NCBI GenBank assembly: GCA_963711635.1
Contig: CAVQEZ010000005.1
Location: 434,001 to 498,000 of the forward strand
Source of the DNA: CADEED01 sp963711635
GTDB lineage: Bacteria; Pseudomonadota; Gammaproteobacteria; Steroidobacterales; Steroidobacteraceae
Length of the DNA stretch: 64,000 bases
Reading direction: 5' to 3'
Numbering within the stretch: the stretch's first letter is position 1; each line of letters starts with the position of its first letter. The notes under the pieces are model-generated. The model made no database searches. It was given only the letters and a program-made list of their open reading frames with translations, and was not told the DNA's origin. Made by a program: the position numbers and the translations under genes. Of this stretch, positions 8,650-16,891 are shown piece by piece.

Positions 8650-10011
8650 AGCCGCCGGCGGAATCGCGGGCTATCCACTGCGCGCGCGCGCTGTTGCCCG
8701 ACGGCTGGGCAAAGGACGTGCGGCTGCGGATCGCGGGCGGAAAATTCGCGGGCGTGGAGCGCGGCGCGATGGCCCAGTCCGGCGACGAGCGCGTCGCGGT
8801 CGCGTTGCCCGGCATGCCGAACGTGCACAGCCATGGCTTTCAGCGCGGCATGGCCGGGCTGACCGAGTATCGCGGGCCCGAAGCCGACAATTTCTGGAGC
8901 TGGCGCGAGCTCATGTATCGCTTCGTGGCCCGCATGACGCCGGAGGACGTCGAGGCGATCACCGCCCAAAGTTACGTGGACATGCTCGAAGCCGGCTTCA
9001 CACGGGTCGGCGAATTTCACTACGTGCATCACGACGTCGACGGCAAGGCCTATTCGAATCCCGCTGAGATGGCCGACGCGCATCGCGGCCGCGGCGGCGA
9101 GCACCGGCATCGCGCTCACGCTGCTGCCCGTGTTCTATGCCCATGGAAACTTTGACGGCGCCCCGCCGACGGACGGGCAGCGCCGCTTCGTCTGCAGCCT
9201 GGAGCAGTACGCGCGCCTGCTCGAGGCCTGCCGCAGAATCGTTGAGCACGGCCGATGCGCGTCTCGGCGTCGCACCGCACAGCCTGCGCGCCGTGACGCC
9301 ACCGCAACTGGAACGCGTGGTGGCGCTGGCGGCGGGAATGCCGATTCACATACACGCGGCCGAGCAGGTGCGCGAAGTCGAGGACTGCGTGGCGTGGTCG
9401 GGGGCGCGACCCGTGCAGTGGCTGCTGGACCACGCGGACGTCAACACGCGCTGGTGCCTGGTGCATGCCACGCACATGAACGACGACGAGATCGCGCGCC
9501 TGGCGCGCAGCGGTGCCGTGGCCGGTTTCTGTGCCGTCACCGAGGCCAATCTGGGTGATGGTATTGCGCCTGCGGCGCCGTACCTGCGCGCCGGCGGCAC
9601 CATCGGCATCGGCACGGATTCGAACGTGCGCATCAGCGCCAGCGAGGAACTGCGGCAGCTGGAATACAGCCAGCGCCTGCGCGATCGCGCGCGCAACGTA
9701 CTGGCGGCGCAGAGCGCGCATTCCACCGGCCGGACCGTGTTCGCCAGCGCGCAGCGCGGTGGGAGAGGGCGCTGGGCGCCGGGTCGGCGCCCGCCGGCAT
9801 TGCCGAAGGCGCCGCGGCCGACTGCCTGTCGCTGAACATCGAGGAATCAACCGGCCCGGACGACGGGGTACTGGATCGATTCGTCTTCGCCGACGTTGCT
9901 GTGCAACACGTGTGGCGCGCCGGACGCCGCGTGGTCGCCGAGGGCGTGCATCACGCGCGCGAGGCCGTGCAGGCACGATATCGCGCGGCGCTGCGCCGGC
10001 TGCTGGGCTGA
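8646..10011 (+). CDS. hutF: formimidoylglutamate deiminase, at least three frameshifts
   Basis: HutF deaminates N-formimidoyl-L-glutamate to N-formylglutamate, the substrate of HutG encoded opposite. The GTG at 8646 overlaps the upstream stop; this start is the weakest point. Visible are MPNVHSHGFQRGMAG (metal HxH), NFWSWRELMYRF, VFYAHGNFDGAPPTDGQRRF, GVAPHSLRAV, HIHAAEQVREVEDC, HATHMNDDE and GTDSNVRISASEEL (catalytic Asp). The reading frame changes near 9090, 9240 and 9765; the final frame ends DVAVQHVWRAGRRVVAEG and stops at 10011. About 455 codons when corrected, normal for HutF. All metal ligands survive. Confidence 0.88.
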
Positions 10012-10029
10012 GGGGTACATATATAAGGA

Positions 10030-10053
10030 GAGGCCGCCTGTTCAGGCGGCCTC
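10030..10053 (+). terminator. hairpin following hutF, probable terminator
   Basis: A perfect 11-bp stem (10030-10040 with 10043-10053) with a 2-nt loop starts 19 nt after the hutF stop. No strong T-run follows, so termination efficiency is uncertain. Confidence 0.5.
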
Positions 10054-10519
10054 CGTGTGGATCGTTCCGCAACCATGAAGATTGCGTTTTCGGATCCACT
10101 TGCAGTTTCCGGCACGACAACCGTTTTAGGGCGCGGCTGGAGCCTGCAATCGCATTGTGCGCCGCGCCGCGGGCCGGCCGAAGCGGCAAATCGCCCGGAT
10201 CGCGGGTGAACGATTCCCACAGCCGGTGCCCGCGCGGGCGCGCAGCGCGTCGCGATTGCTAAGACAAATGGCGCCGGCGCGCTGTCCATCGGTTTCCTAA
10301 CTACCGTCGGATGAAAGCGGTTTCATTAGCTAGGGCGTGTCCCGGCGCGCCATCCCCGGACCGCCGGACAATCGCAGGACAGTGAGACGCAGTCGACAGA
10401 TTGGCCATTCGCCGGCGATGCCCGGCCTAGTTAGGCCGATATGGACAGCAACGGCGCCTGTGGTGGCGGCATTATTGGGACAGGGAGTGCGGTTCGTCGG
10501 AAGCCTGGGAGGGCCGAGA
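10054..10519. other. intergenic region without recognisable gene
   Basis: No reading frame here has family features or a convincing ribosome-binding site. It includes a short hairpin around 10425-10440 (GGCCTA, loop GT, TAGGCC) and presumably the promoter of the next gene. Confidence 0.5.
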
Positions 10520-10933
10520 GTGTCGCAGACTGGAAACACGACCACATCGCAGATGTCACAGCGCGAGCTGGCCCTGCGTTTCCTCACGCGTACGCGCAGC
10601 GACCTCGCACAGATGCGTGCCTGCCTGCCGGATTCGCAACTGCCGATCGAGCCGCTGGCACTGGCGCATCTCGAACGCATGGCCGGCAAGGTTTCCAGCT
10701 CCGCGGAAGCCTTCGGCTTTCCGGAAATCGGCGTGATCGCCGGCGCCATCGAGCTGCTGTCGCAGGTGGGTGTGGGCCGCACGGTGCGCGAGCGCCTCGA
10801 GCTGGCCACCCGTCTCGGGGCACAGTTGTCGGCGCTGGAAGTGCACATCGAATACGAACTGGCGGAGCGGGAAGCGCGCGACGTGCCCGAGGACTTGCCG
10901 ATGTCGGCGCATCTGCCCGGCTTCCGCGCGTAA
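10520..10933 (+). CDS. Hpt-like helical protein lacking the phospho-histidine
   Basis: The GTG at 10520 was chosen because GGAGGG lies 6 nt upstream; an ATG at 10553 is the alternative. The 137-aa product is mostly helical and resembles a histidine phosphotransfer domain: LERMAGKVSSSAEAFGFPEIG follows the Hpt pattern (AHRLAGSAGxFGFPE), and helices before and after fit the four-helix bundle. In that pattern the phosphorylated histidine is replaced by glutamate; the nearest histidine is two residues earlier (AHLERMAG). It may be a scaffold or a mimic of the phosphorylated state; this is inference. The TAA stop overlaps the first bases of a palindromic repeat. No two-component gene adjoins it. 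Confidence 0.5.
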   Translation: MSQTGNTTTSQMSQRELALRFLTRTRSDLAQMRACLPDSQLPIEPLALAHLERMAGKVSSSAEAFGFPEIGVIAGAIELLSQVGVGRTVRERLELATRLGAQLSALEVHIEYELAEREARDVPEDLPMSAHLPGFRA

Positions 10934-11120
10934 TGGGGACATTCCTGATTTGCTAGCAAACGGGGGCGGACCTCAGGGGTTGGCGTCCGCGCCTTCCGAG
11001 GGTTGACCCGCACGGTCCCCGCGTTCCAGCAAGCGCAGCACGTTCCCATTTGCTTGCCGCTGCTGGGAGAAGAGTGCACGCGTCCGCCACCGCCACCCCT
11101 CAGGTCTGTCCCAATTACCA
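10932..11120. repeat. short relative of the 947-bp palindromic element
   Basis: The left end (10932-10961) repeats the terminal repeat of the element at 2068. Two internal blocks match that element: 10990-11010 equals 2121-2141, and 11055-11077 equals 2505-2527. Its own flanks around 10966-10983 and 11085-11100 form an imperfect inverted pair. The left end overlaps the preceding TAA stop. No coding capacity is seen. Confidence 0.75.
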
Positions 11121-11231
11121 TCATTGCGGTGATGCGCAATTGACAGCCCCTTACTGCCCCGTATATTTACGCGCGCCTCGCAAGGTGTGGTGATGGTCAG
11201 TGACGTCGTGCGTTGAAGGGAACGCCGGCCG

Positions 11232-11301
11232 AGACCCTGGCAACTCGCGGCAAAGTCGCAGGAGCGCGACCTAACAGGCGTGAACACGCCAGGGATGGTC
11301 T
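11232..11301 (+). promoter_or_regulatory. structured 5' leader of the rhamnogalacturonan lyase gene, possible riboswitch
   Basis: Three helices can form: a closing helix AGACC (11232-11236) with GGTCT (11297-11301), extended by CCTGG (11236-11240) with CCAGG (11289-11293); a hairpin GTCGC/GCGAC (11255-11259 with 11266-11270); and a hairpin GGCGTG/CACGCC (11277-11282 with 11285-11290). The hairpins are joined by CTAA. The closing helix ends at the base before the ATG and would bury the AGGGA ribosome-binding site at 11291-11295. GCAAAG and CTAA recall elements of the GEMM-I cyclic-di-GMP aptamer, but its GAAA-capped hairpin is not evident. The class is unassigned. Confidence 0.35.
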
Positions 11302-13546
11302 ATGAAATCCGCAATCATCGCGGCGCTGTTGTTGCTTTCCGTTCCGGTAACCGCGCAATTCCAGATGGAACGTCTGTCTCGCGGCGTGGTTGCGGTGCGC
11401 ACCTCGGGCTCGCAGGTGTACGTCGGTTGGCGCCTGTTCGGCACGGATGCCGCGGGTACGGCGTTCAATCTCTATCGATCCAGCAACGGCGGAGCGGCGC
11501 AGCTGCTGAATGGCACGCCGCTGACGGGTTCCACGAACTTCGTCGACACCTCGGCACCCACCACGCAGTCGAATGCGTATTTCGTGCGGCCGGTGATCGG
11601 CGGCACCGAGCAGGCCGCGAGCGCCTCGTTCACGTTGCCGGCGAACGCAGCCACGCAGCAGTATCTGAATATCCCGCTGCAGATCCCGCCCGGCGGGAGC
11701 ACGCCCTCGGGCGAGAGTTACACGTACACGGCCAACGACCTGTCGGTGGGCGACCTCGACGGCGACGGCGAGCTCGAGTACGTGCTCAAGTGGGATCCGA
11801 CCAATGCCAAGGACAATTCGCAGAGCGGCTACACGGGCAACGTGTTCCTGGACGCTTACGAGCTCAACGGCACGCGCCTGTGGCGCATCGACCTCGGTCG
11901 CAACATTCGCGCCGGCGCGCACTACACCCAGTTCATGGTGTATGACTTCGACGGCGACGGCCGCGCGGAGGTCATGTGCAAGACGGCGGACGCGACGCGC
12001 TCCGGCACGGGGCAGGTGATCGGCAATGCCAATGCGGATCATCGCAACAGCAGCGGCTACATCCTGGCGGGACCCGAGTTCCTGACCGTGTTCAACGGGC
12101 AGACCGGCGCCATCCTCGCGACGGCTAACTACGTGCCGGCGCGCGGCAATGTCGGCGACTGGGGCGATACCTACGGCAACCGCGTCGACCGCTTCCTGGC
12201 GGGCGTGGCCTACCTCGACGGCCAGCGGCCTTCCGCCATCTTCACCCGCGGCTATTACACGCGCGCGGTGATCGCCGCCTGGGACTGGCGCAATGGCCAA
12301 CTCACGCAGCGCTGGGTGCTCGACAGCAACAACGCCAGCGCCTTGTTCGGCCAGGGCAATCACAATTTGTCCATTGCCGACGTCGACAATGACGGCCGCC
12401 AGGAAATCATCTTTGGCGCCGCCACCGTCAATGACAATGGCACCCTGATGTATGCCTCGGGCCTCGGCCACGGCGATGCACTGCACGTGGGCGATTTCGA
12501 CACCTCGCGCGCCGGCCTCGAAATCTGGGACATCCACGAGTCGAGCAACCAGCCCGGCGCGGACCTGCGCTCGGCCAGCAACGGCGCACGGATCTTTGCC
12601 ACGCCCAATAACAATGGCGTGGAAGGTCCGGGCCGCGGCGTGGCCGCGGACATCTGGTCTGGCAACGCCGGCGCGGAATACTGGGGCGCAGGCCCCAACA
12701 TGACGCTTCCTGCGCAATGCCGCGGGCGCCAACATCGGCCGCAATCCGGGGTCGGCTAACCACCTTGCCTGGTGGGACGCGGACACGGTGCGTGAGCTGG
12801 TCGACGGCAATCATGTCGACAAGTACGGCACGGGTGGCGACACGCGCCTGCTGACGGCGGATGGCGCCACGACCAACAATGGCACCAAGTCGAACCCGGC
12901 ACTGAGCGGCGACATCTTCGGCGACTGGCGCGAAGAGGTGATCTGGCGCACCACCAGCAACAACGCGCTGCGGATCTACACGACCACCAATGTCGCCACG
13001 AATCGCATCTACACGCTGTTGCACGATCCGCAGTACCGGACGGCCATTGCCTGGCAGAACACGGCCTACAACCAGCCGCCGCATCCGGGGTTCTTCATCG
13101 GCGCGAACATGCCGACGCCGCCGACGCCGAACATCGTGCTGGTCGGCAGCACACCGCCGGATCCCGGCACGCCCACCTACCAGCTCGAGAGCGCATCGCT
13201 CGGCGGCGGCACGGTGTCGGAGAGCACCAATGGTGGCTTCATCGGCAGCGGCTATGCCAACTTCCCGGCCACCGGCGGGTTTGCGCAGATCAACAACGTG
13301 GACGGCCGCGGCGGCGGCTCGCACACCGTGCGCATTCGTTTTGCGCTGGGCGTGACCGCCAGTCGCACCGGCCGGCTGCTGGTGAACGGCGTGGCGCAGA
13401 ACATCACGTTCAATCCGACGGGCGCGTGGACCACCTGGGTCACGCAGAACGTCGCGGTGACGCTGAACAACGGCACCGTGAATACCATCCGCTTCGAGTC
13501 GAACGGGCAGGACCTGGCGAACGTCGACCAGGTTGAAATCCTGTAA
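11302..13546 (+). CDS. secreted rhamnogalacturonan lyase (PL11) with C-terminal carbohydrate-binding module, one frameshift
   Basis: The product starts with a signal peptide (MKSAIIAALLLLSVPVTAQ). It continues with the PL11 beta-propeller: MERLSRGVVAVRTSGSQVYVGWRLFG-type opening, then calcium-type loops DLDGDGELEYVLKWD, DFDGDGRAEVMCKT and DVDNDGRQEIIFGA, and GHGDALHVGDF. The frame shifts near 12710, where one extra C splits TLLRNAAGAN. The second frame carries GDIFGDWREEVIWRT, typical of PL11. After a proline-rich linker (about 13110-13180) a CBM35-like domain (YQLESASLGGG to the end) is predicted to bind pectin-type sugars. PL11 enzymes cleave the rhamnose-galacturonate backbone of pectin by beta-elimination. 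About 747 codons. A palindromic repeat follows the TAA stop directly. Confidence 0.92.
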
Positions 13547-13551
13547 TGGGT

Positions 13552-13598
13552 AATGGGGTCAGACCCCATTTCCTAGCAAATGGGGTCTGACCCCATTT
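13552..13598. repeat. pair of GGGGTC palindromes after a stop codon
   Basis: Two palindromes, AATGGGGTC-A-GACCCCATT (13552-13570) and AAATGGGGTC-T-GACCCCATTT (13578-13598), are separated by CCTAGC. They begin 6 nt past the TAA of the lyase gene. Either could act as a 3'-end hairpin; neither has a long T-run. Confidence 0.85.
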
Positions 13599-13673
13599 AG
13601 CGGTCGAAATCGGCGGGGCGCGGTTCGTATAGTGGACGGATCCAATCGGGATCCGTCCACTTCGGAGTCACCC

Positions 13674-14237
13674 ATGGTGCGCAAACTGTCGGTGTTCAAC
13701 AGCATCTCGCTCGACGGCCATTTCACGGACGGGACTTCGGACATGAGCTGGGCTCATGCGCAGGATCCCGAATGGGAGCAATTCACGACCGAGAACGCCG
13801 GCGGCGACGCCGAGCTCATCTTCGGCCGCAAGACCTACGAGATGATGGCGAGCTTCTGGCCCACGCCGCAGGCGAAACAGATGATGCCGGAGGTGGCCGC
13901 CAGCATGAATCGCATGCGCAAGCACGTGTTCTCGCGCTCGTTGAAGGACGTGAGCTGGGAAAACAGCGGGCTGGCGCGCGGCGAGCTCGTCGCCGAAGTC
14001 CGCCGCCTCAAGTCGGAGACCGGACCCGGCCTGCTCATCATGGGCAGCGGCGAAATCGTCAGTCAGCTCACCCAGGCCGGACTCATCGACGACTTTCAGC
14101 TGGTCACCGTGCCCATCGTCCTGGGCAAAGGCCGGTCGCTGTTCGAAGGAGTGACCTCGCGGCCCAGCCTCGAGCTGACGAAGACGCGAATCTTCAAGTC
14201 CGGGAAGATCGTCGCCTGGTATGACGCCTCGCGTTGA
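13674..14237 (+). CDS. RibD C-terminal/dihydrofolate-reductase-like protein
   Basis: The product (187 aa) belongs to the RibD_C family with the DHFR fold. Features are SISLDGHFTDG near residue 10, DAELIFGRKTYEMM (nucleotide-binding region), KHVFSRSLKDVSWENS, LLIMGSGEIVSQL (typical GxG of the second Rossmann-like half) and VTVPIVLGKGRSLFEG. Stand-alone members are NAD(P)H-dependent reductases of mostly unknown substrate. It does not carry the deaminase domain of full RibD, so riboflavin synthesis cannot be assumed. It starts at 13674 with GGAG a few bases upstream. It is flanked by unrelated genes and probably monocistronic. Confidence 0.9.
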   Translation: MVRKLSVFNSISLDGHFTDGTSDMSWAHAQDPEWEQFTTENAGGDAELIFGRKTYEMMASFWPTPQAKQMMPEVAASMNRMRKHVFSRSLKDVSWENSGLARGELVAEVRRLKSETGPGLLIMGSGEIVSQLTQAGLIDDFQLVTVPIVLGKGRSLFEGVTSRPSLELTKTRIFKSGKIVAWYDASR

Positions 14238-14249
14238 GCCCGTGCCACA

Positions 14250-14429
14250 TCAGCGGCTGGTCACGCGACCTGACAACACCACCGGTTTCAGCACGGTGAC
14301 GCGCCGTGTGCCGTTGGCGGAGTCGCGTTCGGCGGCCAGCCGCGCCCAGGCCAGCGCGAACTGGCATTCGATGTTGGGAGAGCGATAGTTAGCCGGCGTG
14401 TCTGCCGGCGTGAATTTGTCGGGCATCAT
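14250..14429 (-). CDS. small hypothetical protein (59 aa) coupled to the DUF924 gene
   Basis: The ATG overlaps the DUF924 stop as ATGA, a typical translational-coupling arrangement. The product begins MMPDKFTPADTPANYRS and includes NIECQFALAWARLAAERD; it ends in a basic tail. There is no signal peptide or known motif. Arguments for a real gene are the coupling and continuous high-GC codon use; no homologous family is recognised. Confidence 0.5.
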   Translation of the reverse strand: MMPDKFTPADTPANYRSPNIECQFALAWARLAAERDSANGTRRVTVLKPVVLSGRVTSR

Positions 14430-15097
14430 CCTTGGTAACCTCCATCGTCGAGGTATTGCTGTTCCTGGGGCGTGGTCTTGCGGCCCAGTATCCGGTTTCG
14501 ATGCGGGAAACGACCAAAACGTTGCACGATGTCTCGATGACGTTCGGCCTTTGCCAGGTCATCGGGGCCGATGCGGCGCGCCAGTGCCACTGAACGCTCC
14601 TGGTCGGCGAGATCCTCGGAATGCGCGAACGGCAGAACCAGGAACTTGCGCAGATCCTGCGGCAGCCGCTGGTCGTAACCCGCAGCGAACGCCTTGCCCG
14701 CGGCGCGACGCGCCAGCGCGTCGGTGTCGTACATGCGCGCGGTGCCGCGGAATGCATTGCGCGGGAACTGGTCCAGCAGAACGACCAGGGCCAGTGCGCC
14801 CTCGGGCGTGCCCATCCAGTGCTCGAGCTCACCCCGTGCGGCGGCCTCGTGGTCGGCCAGGAAGCGCTCGCGGAAGCGGGAGTCGAAGGCCGCATCCTTG
14901 GCGAACCAGAGTGCTGGCCCGGCCTCGAGCCAGAAGTCGAAAACTTCGCGTGCTTCGGCGCCAGACAGGGGAGCAGCAAGTTCGGCAATGGCGAGTTCGG
15001 CATTTTCCATGGATGGGTCCAGTGAGGCGGGCAGTTCGTGCGCGCCCGCGGCAGTGGCAAGCAGCGTCAGGCTGGTCAGCGAGATTCGTGGGTTCAT
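14426..15097 (-). CDS. DUF924 family protein with signal peptide
   Basis: The product matches DUF924, a helical tetratricopeptide-like family: VFDFWLEAGPALWFAKD (the classic opening), FDSRFRERFLADHEAAARGEL, LALVVLLDQFPRNAFRGTARMY and FLVLPFAHSEDLADQERSV. The family is usually cytoplasmic, but here the start at 15097 adds a signal-like segment (MNPRISLTSLTLLATAAGA), giving 223 aa. Function of the family is unknown. It is divergent from the LysR regulator, with 65 bp between the starts, so LysR may control it. Confidence 0.88.
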   Translation of the reverse strand: MNPRISLTSLTLLATAAGAHELPASLDPSMENAELAIAELAAPLSGAEAREVFDFWLEAGPALWFAKDAAFDSRFRERFLADHEAAARGELEHWMGTPEGALALVVLLDQFPRNAFRGTARMYDTDALARRAAGKAFAAGYDQRLPQDLRKFLVLPFAHSEDLADQERSVALARRIGPDDLAKAERHRDIVQRFGRFPHRNRILGRKTTPQEQQYLDDGGYQG

Positions 15098-15162
15098 TCG
15101 TTCCTCCGGCACGCAAGGTAGGCGCGCACGGGTGCTGAATCCAGTGATACGATTTCAGCCAT

Positions 15163-16110
15163 ATGCTGAACAAGACTAATCTCGCGCGGATCGACCTGAA
15201 CCTGCTGGTGTTGTTCGAGACGGTGCTGGAAGAACGACACGTGGGGCGAGCGGCCGCGCGACTGAACGTGTCGCCGTCCGCGGTGAGCCATGGGCTCGGC
15301 CGCCTGCGCGAGCTCATGCAGGATCCGCTGTTCCTGCGACAGCCCAAGGGCGTGGTGCCCACCGAACGCGCGCGGCAGCTCGGCGCGCCGGTGGCCGATA
15401 TCCTGGAGCGCACGCGGCAGGTGATTGCGCGCGCCGACAAGTTCGATCCGCGCCATTCCGTGCGCCGCTTCGTCATCGGTGCGCCGGATGCCGTGACCGC
15501 CGTGCTGCTGCCAGGGTTGTTAGCCGAGCTGCAGCACGAGGCGCCGGGCATCGACCTGGGTGTTCGCAACCTGGTCGGACAGTTCGACGCGGCGTTCGCC
15601 GAACTCGACCAGCGCACGCTCGACGTCGCGCTGTTGCCGGTGAGTGAGACACCGGCGCGTTTCGTGACGCGCACGGTGTTCGAGGAGGAGGGCTTCGTGG
15701 TCGTGCGGCGCGCTGGTCACCCCATGGGTCGCAAGCTCACGCTGGCGCGCTACTGTGCGGCGTCGCACGTGGTCGTCTCGGTGTCCGGCGATCCGCACGG
15801 CCTGGTCGATCGCGCCCTGGCCACGCAGGGACTGTCCCGGCGCGTGGCGCTCACGGTGTCCAACTTCACCAATGCACTGGCCATCGTCGCGGAATCGGAC
15901 TTGTTGGGAGCCATGCCACGACGCTTCGTCACCCAGTACGGCAAGCGCTTCGGCGTCGTGAGCGCCGAGCCGCCGGTGCCGCTCAGCAGCGCGCCCGTTC
16001 TGGCGATCGCCCCCCAGGTGGCCACCATGGACGCAGGCCTGGCCTGGCTACTCGATCAGCTGGTGCGAACCGCGAAGGCCTCGGATCTCAGGCGTCGAGG
16101 ATCGGCCTGA
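15163..16110 (+). CDS. LysR family transcriptional regulator
   Basis: The product (315 aa) has an N-terminal winged helix-turn-helix (IDLNLLVLFETVLEERHVGRAA region, residues 10-65, with SPSAVSHGLGRLREL as the recognition helix). The C-terminal substrate-binding domain spans about residues 95-300. LysR proteins bind small-molecule effectors and often control the divergent neighbour, here the DUF924 gene and its small partner; this is inference. The last 23 bp overlap the end of the convergent DUF1428 gene on the other strand. No effector can be deduced. Confidence 0.93.
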   Translation: MLNKTNLARIDLNLLVLFETVLEERHVGRAAARLNVSPSAVSHGLGRLRELMQDPLFLRQPKGVVPTERARQLGAPVADILERTRQVIARADKFDPRHSVRRFVIGAPDAVTAVLLPGLLAELQHEAPGIDLGVRNLVGQFDAAFAELDQRTLDVALLPVSETPARFVTRTVFEEEGFVVVRRAGHPMGRKLTLARYCAASHVVVSVSGDPHGLVDRALATQGLSRRVALTVSNFTNALAIVAESDLLGAMPRRFVTQYGKRFGVVSAEPPVPLSSAPVLAIAPQVATMDAGLAWLLDQLVRTAKASDLRRRGSA

Positions 16111-16801
16111 ACCCGCCGTAGATCAGCCGCTTGCCGTCGAACGGCGGGGTGTGGTCCTTGAGTCGCGGGTCCGCCATCACCTTGGACCAGGCCGCATCGC
16201 GAACTTCCTTCGAGGGCCATTCGACCCACGAGCACGCCACTCGCTCGTCGTCCTGCTTTTTCACGGCGCCGTTGAAGTCCGTGACCTTGCCATCGTGGAC
16301 GTCGTCGCCCCAGGTGTCGACGACGCGCGTCGCGCCGTACTCCATGAATATCGCCGCGACGCGCGCGGAGTGCTCGCTGAATGCAGCTTCATTGCCCGCC
16401 AGGACCGGAATCACCATGGCGTCGACGTAGCCCGGTTGCGCCGCGGTGCCAAGTGCGCTGAGCGGCTTGAAGCCACCCCAGACCATGCGCTGGGCGTCGA
16501 AGGGCATGGAAGCCATCATTTCGCTCATGCGCGGATCGTTGGTGATTTTTTTCACGGCGGCGTCGCGCGCAGCGCGATCCGGATACTCGATCCAGGAAAA
16601 CAGCACCGCCTCGTCGGGCTTGGCTTTCACCGCACGGCGGAAGTCCGTGACCTTGCCTTCAGGCACCTCGTCAGCCCAGGTCTCGACCAGGCGCGTTGCG
16701 CCGCACTCGCGGAAGAAGGGTACGGAGTTGGCCGCGTGCTGGCGGTAGGCCTCCTTGTTCTTCTCCGGGACGGCAAGGATGAATCCTTCGATGTAGGCCA
16801 T
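16088..16801 (-). CDS. tandem DUF1428 protein, intact
   Basis: The 237-aa product contains two DUF1428 units (about 1-117 and 118-237). The first opens MAYIEGFILAVPEKNKEAY, with GATRLVETWADEVPEG, KAKPDEAVLFSW and MPFDAQRMVWGG; the second has GATRVVDTWGDDVHDG, ACSWVEWPSKE and PPFDGKRLIYGG. It is the full-length relative of the frameshifted gene at 3491-4205. Family members are small dimeric ferredoxin-like proteins, so the tandem fusion would be an intramolecular dimer. Role unknown. The 3' end overlaps the end of lysR. Confidence 0.9.
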   Translation of the reverse strand: MAYIEGFILAVPEKNKEAYRQHAANSVPFFRECGATRLVETWADEVPEGKVTDFRRAVKAKPDEAVLFSWIEYPDRAARDAAVKKITNDPRMSEMMASMPFDAQRMVWGGFKPLSALGTAAQPGYVDAMVIPVLAGNEAAFSEHSARVAAIFMEYGATRVVDTWGDDVHDGKVTDFNGAVKKQDDERVACSWVEWPSKEVRDAAWSKVMADPRLKDHTPPFDGKRLIYGGFRPILDA

Positions 16802-16872
16802 GGGGTGCTCCTCGTTGGGGGTTCAACGAGTAGTCGTACGGCGCCCGCCGATTTCGACAGGGAAATGATCGA

Positions 16873-16891
16873 AATGGGGTCTGACCCCATT
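16873..16891. repeat. GGGGTC palindrome overlapping a stop codon
   Basis: AATGGGGTC-T-GACCCCATT lies on the 3' side of the minus-strand DUF1552 gene; the last bases of that gene's TAA (16892-16890) form one end of the palindrome. It equals one half of the repeat at 13552-13598. Confidence 0.85.

Noticed and set aside
11232..11301. Firm assignment of the leader as a cyclic-di-GMP riboswitch
   Set aside because: Only partial motif similarity; the GAAA-capped hairpin and full consensus are missing, so it is reported only as a candidate structured RNA.
11197..12810. Long minus-strand frame opposite the PL11 lyase
   Set aside because: No domain signal; the plus strand encodes the lyase and its leader.
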